Origin: Ammonifex sp.
GTDB lineage: Bacteria; Bacillota; Desulfotomaculia; Desulfotomaculales; DYER01
DNA length: 56,434 nucleotides
Assembly (NCBI GenBank): GCA_020725605.1
Contig: DYER01000105.1
Span: forward strand, 1-56,434
Reading direction: 5' to 3'
Shown: positions 52,851 through 56,434 of the stretch, piece by piece
Position numbering within the stretch: the stretch's first letter is position 1
Layout of the letters: every line of letters begins with the position of its first letter
Notes under the pieces: model-generated
Database searches by the model: none
The model's input: only the letters and a program-made list of their open reading frames with translations
What the model was told of the DNA's origin: nothing
Position numbers and translations under genes: made by a program

Positions 52851-52954
52851 CTGTCCCCCCTCCTTAGTTCGAACAACTGTCAGGATACGGGAAACTTTAC
52901 AGCTTATCTTTGCACTTTCAACAGAACCCCGCCCCCGGTTCAGCCAACCATCCC

Positions 52955-53779
52955 TTATCCCCGTTCTCCTTCCGTCCCCAGTTTGAAACAAACCGCTCGG
53001 TCGATCTGGCGGAAAAGGTAGCTGATTAAGGATAGAAGGTCTAGGGCATCCTCCCGGGTGATAACCCAATCTAGAGCAGGCTCGTGACTGGCGGGATTGC
53101 GAATGGCCCGCATCAGGCCGATGCACAGATGCATAACTCCTTCCTGCTGGTTGCGTTCGCTTTCAGTGCGTTGGGTATTTACCTTGAGCGGACCATGGGT
53201 AAGGTTCAGGGCCGCACCCATTAGATCCGCTCCATGCTTATCTATACCAGACTTCTCACGTACATACTTTTCTAAGGCTTTACAACACTCCAGAACGGCG
53301 TGAAAGTAATGTCCTTCGCAAAAAAGCTGGCGGGCATGTTTCCGGATTTCAGAATGAAATCCGCGCTCGTCGAAACGCCGACCCTCGGCTTGCCGCACCG
53401 TCAGCACAGTTTCGGCCCCGCTAGTCCTGCGGACCTTGCCATCCGCTCCAACGGACAGAGCGTAGAATCCCAGGATTTGATTCACCTTTTCCAGAAGTTG
53501 CTCTTGTATCTGAGGTGCACCGATGAACTCCTCCGGGTTACATAGTGCTTCGACTACCTTTAACACGTTATAAGGGCCGTAGGGTTGCTGGTGAATTTGC
53601 TCGAGGGCACGCTTGACAAACCACCGCTTCGTCGAGCCATCATGCCGGATCTCTGGAAATCCTGCCTTGCGAAAAAGTTCAGTAATTCCCGAACCGGTGT
53701 GGTGAGCGGCGATAATATCAGCGAGTTTCTCTAATGCTGAAAGCGAAAAGGGCGTGAGGAGTTTATTTTCTTGGCCCAT
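52955..53779 (-). CDS. TIGR02391-like (Hypoth_Ymh) HEPN protein
   Basis: A 274-residue protein. The N-terminal half (LEKLADIIAAHHTGSGITELF) resembles the AbiJ-type N-terminal domain. From residue about 145 it has the TIGR02391 core: FHSEIRKHARQLFCEGHYFHA, LECCKALEKYVREKSG, ESERNQQEGVMH and IRNPASHE, an Rx4H HEPN motif. ATG 53779. It is the second gene of the operon after the HTH regulator, and hsdM follows after a short gap. Members occur in defence islands; the mechanism is not established. Confidence 0.75.
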   Translation of the reverse strand: MGQENKLLTPFSLSALEKLADIIAAHHTGSGITELFRKAGFPEIRHDGSTKRWFVKRALEQIHQQPYGPYNVLKVVEALCNPEEFIGAPQIQEQLLEKVNQILGFYALSVGADGKVRRTSGAETVLTVRQAEGRRFDERGFHSEIRKHARQLFCEGHYFHAVLECCKALEKYVREKSGIDKHGADLMGAALNLTHGPLKVNTQRTESERNQQEGVMHLCIGLMRAIRNPASHEPALDWVITREDALDLLSLISYLFRQIDRAVCFKLGTEGERG

Positions 53780-53797
53780 TCCAATCTCAGTTCTCCT

Positions 53798-54010
53798 TTA
53801 GTTACCTAACCCGTTTCTGTCGTAGCTTCTTAGCTTCGACTTTTCAAACAACCCCTCCACATCTTCCCTCCTATACCGCTTCTGGCCTGTGGGGAGCCGG
53901 ATCGGGACAAGAATACCCCTACGCTCCCAGTTCCAGAGGGTACGCTTGGTGACCCGAAGAATCGCCGCCACTTCGCTGGGTAAGAGCAGTTTGTCGTAAA
54001 CTGCAGACAC
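53798..54010 (-). CDS. MerR-type helix-turn-helix regulator
   Basis: A 70-residue DNA-binding protein: LLLPSEVAAILRVTKRTLWNW, then RRGILVPIRLPTGQKRYRR, the winged-helix of MerR/excisionase-like proteins. GTG 54010 is preceded by GAGGAGG with 6-base spacing. As first gene of the restriction operon it may set the timing of RM expression, like C proteins of type II systems, or act as an excisionase for the neighbouring recombinase. Confidence 0.75.
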   Translation of the reverse strand: MSAVYDKLLLPSEVAAILRVTKRTLWNWERRGILVPIRLPTGQKRYRREDVEGLFEKSKLRSYDRNGLGN

Positions 54011-54223
54011 AGAAGACCTCCTCACCGGTTTCAGTTCTATTCTACATACTTCCACCTCTTTCCTCCTTGGTTCCAGCCATTTACCGGAAGGAAAAAAACC
54101 AAAGGCAACCCCGCAAGGCACCCCCCCTTGTATCGCAGGAAGGCCGGTTCCGGCAGGGACCGGCCTTTTTGACGCTCCGCGAATTTCCTGGTATCCTGGC
54201 CCCTGGAGGGAGGGTGACACCAG
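54011..54223. other. Divergent intergenic region with hairpin
   Basis: Separates the minus-strand restriction operon from the plus-strand recombinase gene and should hold both promoters; I cannot assign boxes. It contains a strong hairpin at 54140-54170 (own entry). Confidence 0.4.
54140..54170 (+). terminator. Strong hairpin with T-run ahead of the recombinase
   Basis: AAGGCCGGT at 54140-54148 pairs with GACCGGCCTT at 54158-54167, followed by TTT (five T in all including the pairing ones). It reads as a plus-strand intrinsic terminator although no annotated plus-strand gene ends before it, so it may insulate the recombinase or end an unseen transcript. Confidence 0.7.
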
Positions 54224-55129
54224 GTGAAAATGGCGCAAGGCAACACGGAAGGTGGCCAAAACTCCTTCGCCGGGTTCGTTGACCACCTGGCCGAAACGGA
54301 CGCCTCACCCAACACCATACGGGGCTACCGTCTGGACCTGACCCACTTCGCGCGCTGGTTCCGGGAGAGCACAGGCGAGGAGCCGGACCCGGTCAAGGTA
54401 ACGAGCGTGGACCTGCGGGAGTACCAGAGCCACATGCGGGTGCGCGGCCTGAAGCCCAACACCGTAAACCGGCGGCTCAAGGCCGTCAAGGCGTGGCTCA
54501 GGTGGGCCGTGGAGGAGGGGCTGGCCCCGCGCCTGCCCGACTTTCCGAAGGACGTGCCCCAGGCCCGGAAAGCCCCCCAGGCCCTTGAGCGGGCCGAGCA
54601 AAACCGGCTGCTGCGGGAGCTTGAGAAGGAGGGGGACGCGAGGGACCGGGCCCTGGTGCGGCTCATGCTCTCCTGCGGCCTCCGGCTCTCCGAGGCCTGC
54701 GGCCTGCGGACGGAGGACGTGTCCCTGGACGGCAGGCAGGCGGCCGTGACCGTGCGGCGCGGCAAGGGAGGCAAGTGGCGAGAGATTCCCCTGCCCTCGG
54801 AGGCCCGCAAGGCCCTGACCACGTGGCTGGAGGAGCGGGAGCGGAAGGGAATCCGGTCCGAGTGGCTGTTCCCCGGCAGGGTTCCTTCGGAGCACCTGAG
54901 CGCGAGCGCGGCGTGGCGTGCCGTGAAGAAGTACGCCTGGAAGGCCAGGCTCCCTCGCTTGTGGCCCCACATGCTGAGGCACACCTGCGCCACCAACATG
55001 TTGAGGGGCGGGGCGGACCTGGTCACCGTGGCCAAGACTTTGGGCCACGCGCGGCTCGACGCAACGCGCCTGTATACCCGCCCCAGCATGGCCGACATGG
55101 CCCGGGCCCTGGAAAGGGGCGAGGCCTGA
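54224..55129 (+). CDS. Tyrosine recombinase (XerC/D-like integrase)
   Basis: A 301-residue recombinase. N-terminal SAM-like domain (SPNTIRGYRLDLTHFARWF). Catalytic domain with GLRLSEACGL (Arg I) near residue 152, RRGKGGKWREIP (Lys), HMLRHTCAT (His/Arg II) near 248, LGHARLDAT and the nucleophile tyrosine in RLYTR near 283. All residues are present. GTG 54224 or ATG 54230. It could integrate the mobile region or resolve dimers; no att site was recognised. The next gene overlaps its stop (TGATG). Confidence 0.9.
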   Translation: MKMAQGNTEGGQNSFAGFVDHLAETDASPNTIRGYRLDLTHFARWFRESTGEEPDPVKVTSVDLREYQSHMRVRGLKPNTVNRRLKAVKAWLRWAVEEGLAPRLPDFPKDVPQARKAPQALERAEQNRLLRELEKEGDARDRALVRLMLSCGLRLSEACGLRTEDVSLDGRQAAVTVRRGKGGKWREIPLPSEARKALTTWLEERERKGIRSEWLFPGRVPSEHLSASAAWRAVKKYAWKARLPRLWPHMLRHTCATNMLRGGADLVTVAKTLGHARLDATRLYTRPSMADMARALERGEA

Positions 55130-55614
55130 TGGAGCCGAAGGCCGGTCTGCTCCTGCTGGCCCTCTACATGGCGTGGGAGCGGCGCCGACTCCTGAGACCC
55201 CCGGCCGGAAAGGAGGCGGAGGCCCGGGAGACCGAGGAGGTCCTGCGGGACGTGCGGGGGGGCTACGAGCTGGTCTCCGCCGCCTGCGGGAGGGCCTTCG
55301 CCGCGGGCCTCACGGCCTTCGCCAGCCTCGGGTGGCTGCTGCCGCCCCTGGGCTACTTCGCCCTGGCCGCGGCCCAGTTCCCGAACCCGGCTTGGCGGGC
55401 CTTCACGGCGGCCTGCCTGGCGGCGGACCTATGGAAGCGGCTGGAGGCCCTGCTGCTGGCCCCCGCGGTCCTGCGCGGGGAGGTCGGCCCCGAGGACCCG
55501 CGGCTGGCCCGGCCCGCGGGCCTCCGCGTCTGGGCCTGCGACGGCCTGCCGCTGGTTCACGCCTTGGCCGCGGCGATGCTGGCCTTGGGGAAGCTGGCCG
55601 GGTACGGACGCTAA
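55129..55614 (+). CDS. Unknown membrane protein
   Basis: A 161-residue protein with about three hydrophobic helices (LLLLALYMAW; LGYFALAAAQF region; LVHALAAAMLALG) and charged loops. ATG 55129 overlaps the recombinase stop as TGATG, so the two are co-translated. No family recognised. Confidence 0.5.
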   Translation: MEPKAGLLLLALYMAWERRRLLRPPAGKEAEARETEEVLRDVRGGYELVSAACGRAFAAGLTAFASLGWLLPPLGYFALAAAQFPNPAWRAFTAACLAADLWKRLEALLLAPAVLRGEVGPEDPRLARPAGLRVWACDGLPLVHALAAAMLALGKLAGYGR

Positions 55615-55897
55615 CGAGTTGACCGGAAGACGGGCGGATGGTAGCCTTGAGGCAAAGGAGACGGCAGCCTTTCAGCGCGGCGGTTAGGTGTGGCTTCCGC
55701 CACGGCGGCCAGCCGCCCCCCAGGGACGGCTCCTTTTCGGGATAGGTCGGCCCGGGTGTACCTCATGCACCCTTTACCTTCGGGGCGGCGGCCCGAATCG
55801 CACCTCAACTTTGCTCCACCCGCCCGAAAGGGATTCTGGGTTCAGCGTGGAATTACAACTAATGTAACCCGGCTTTCGGTTCCAGGAGGCGAGGGTA
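55615..55897. other. Gene-free, possibly structured region
   Basis: About 280 bases, GC-rich at first with several short palindromes (for example GGCTTCCGCCACGGCGGCCAGCC near 55694, stem GGC/GCC), becoming AT-richer near 55850. No convincing reading frame. It should contain the promoter of the methylase gene. The RNA-like pairing is unassigned. Confidence 0.35.
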
Positions 55898-56434
55898 GTG
55901 AGCGTCCTGAAGTGCACCTCTCGCGACCTTGCACTCCCCACCTGCAACCGCGTGCCCAGGCCGCCCGTCAAGTGGGCCGGGGGTAAAGGTCAGCTGCTAC
56001 CCCAATTTGAACCCCTGTTTCCCCGCCGCTTCACGGTCTACCACGAGCCCTTTTTCGGGGGTGGGGCGGTGTTCTTCCACCTGCTTCCCGAGAGGGCGGT
56101 TCTGATCGACAACAACCCCGAACTCATAAATTTCTACCGGGTGGTGCGCGACCGGGTGGAAGAACTGCTGGCCGACGCCCGCCGGCACAGGAATGAAGCC
56201 GGGTATTACTATCAGGTCCGGAGCATGGAACCCGGGCAAATGGACCCCGTGGCCCGGGCCTCGCGGTTCCTGTATCTGAACAAGACGGCCTACAACGGCC
56301 TGTGGCGGGTCAACCGGCAGGGCCGGCACAACGTCCCCTTCGGGCGCTACAAAAACCCCAGGATAGTGGACGAGAAAAACTTACGGGCGGTGAGCGCGGC
56401 TCTGAAAAGGGCCGAGATACTCCTGGACGACTTC
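55898..56434 (+). CDS. dam: Dam-type DNA adenine methylase, N-terminal part
   Basis: 179 residues of a D12-class N6-adenine methyltransferase; the gene runs off the window. The AdoMet site is PVKWAGGKGQLLP near residue 26. Motif I EPFFGGGAVFFHL follows, and further IDNNPELINFYR and LYLNKTAYNGLWRVN are typical of Dam/M.DpnII. The DPPY motif would lie beyond the end. GTG 55898 has GGAGGCGAGGG upstream. It could be an orphan methylase of the mobile region. Confidence 0.9.
   Translation, partial: MSVLKCTSRDLALPTCNRVPRPPVKWAGGKGQLLPQFEPLFPRRFTVYHEPFFGGGAVFFHLLPERAVLIDNNPELINFYRVVRDRVEELLADARRHRNEAGYYYQVRSMEPGQMDPVARASRFLYLNKTAYNGLWRVNRQGRHNVPFGRYKNPRIVDEKNLRAVSAALKRAEILLDDF

Overview
The window is high-GC DNA with GTG and TTG starts, strong AGGAGG-type ribosome binding sites and short or overlapping intergenic gaps. 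Together with copper-amine-oxidase-like stalk domains, GEMM riboswitch control and IS605/IS607/IscB elements, this suggests a Gram-positive, probably thermophilic clostridial lineage (Desulfotomaculum/Ammonifex/Desulforudis-like). The taxon is inference. The content is mostly accessory: a conjugation-like coupling protein, a tyrosine recombinase, restriction genes, IS elements and many small unknown proteins point to an integrated mobile or plastic region.

Positions 1-3350 hold the tail of an unknown gene, a small site-2-protease-like membrane peptidase on the minus strand, and a broken IS607 element (resolvase C-terminus plus an intact-looking TnpB). From 3374 to about 24360 a long plus-strand Tad/type IV-like pilus operon follows. 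It contains two CpaF/TadA ATPases, two TadB/TadC pairs, at least four small pilin-like proteins, TadE/TadG-like pseudopilins, two CpaB/SAF proteins, a CpaE/TadZ ATPase, a ParA-like protein with a broken Walker A, three prepilin peptidases, a VKOR-thioredoxin protein and a GGDEF protein. An IS605 element and a SEC-C/YkgJ gene (5650-8860) interrupt it. An IscB element with its upstream omega RNA (24603-26262) sits at its end.

From 26535 to 37900 come secreted proteins (an Ig-like adhesin, an NTF2-like membrane protein, a beta-propeller-like protein), a c-di-GMP-I riboswitch in front of a repeat/TPR/stalk-domain protein, a PAS-HD-GYP phosphodiesterase and a VirD4/TraG coupling ATPase. Synthesis (GGDEF), sensing (riboswitch) and breakdown (HD-GYP) of c-di-GMP are therefore all encoded beside the pilus. 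From 37950 to 44770 lie small zinc-ribbon and unknown proteins, a YdjM-like membrane protein, an S1-domain protein, an unidentified structured leader on the minus strand, inverted-repeat units and a possible PD-(D/E)XK nuclease.

From 44795 to 54010 a minus-strand type I restriction island reads HTH regulator, TIGR02391-like HEPN protein, HsdM, second HEPN-like protein, HsdS, HsdR, YgjP-like metallopeptidase and secreted nuclease. The right end carries a tyrosine recombinase, a small membrane protein and the start of a Dam-type methylase that runs off the window.

Most notable: an IscB whose HNH catalytic histidine is replaced, three different omega-type nucleases within 25 kb, two HEPN-like genes inside a type I RM operon, and a doubled Tad system next to a VirD4 coupling protein with no VirB4 or relaxase in view.
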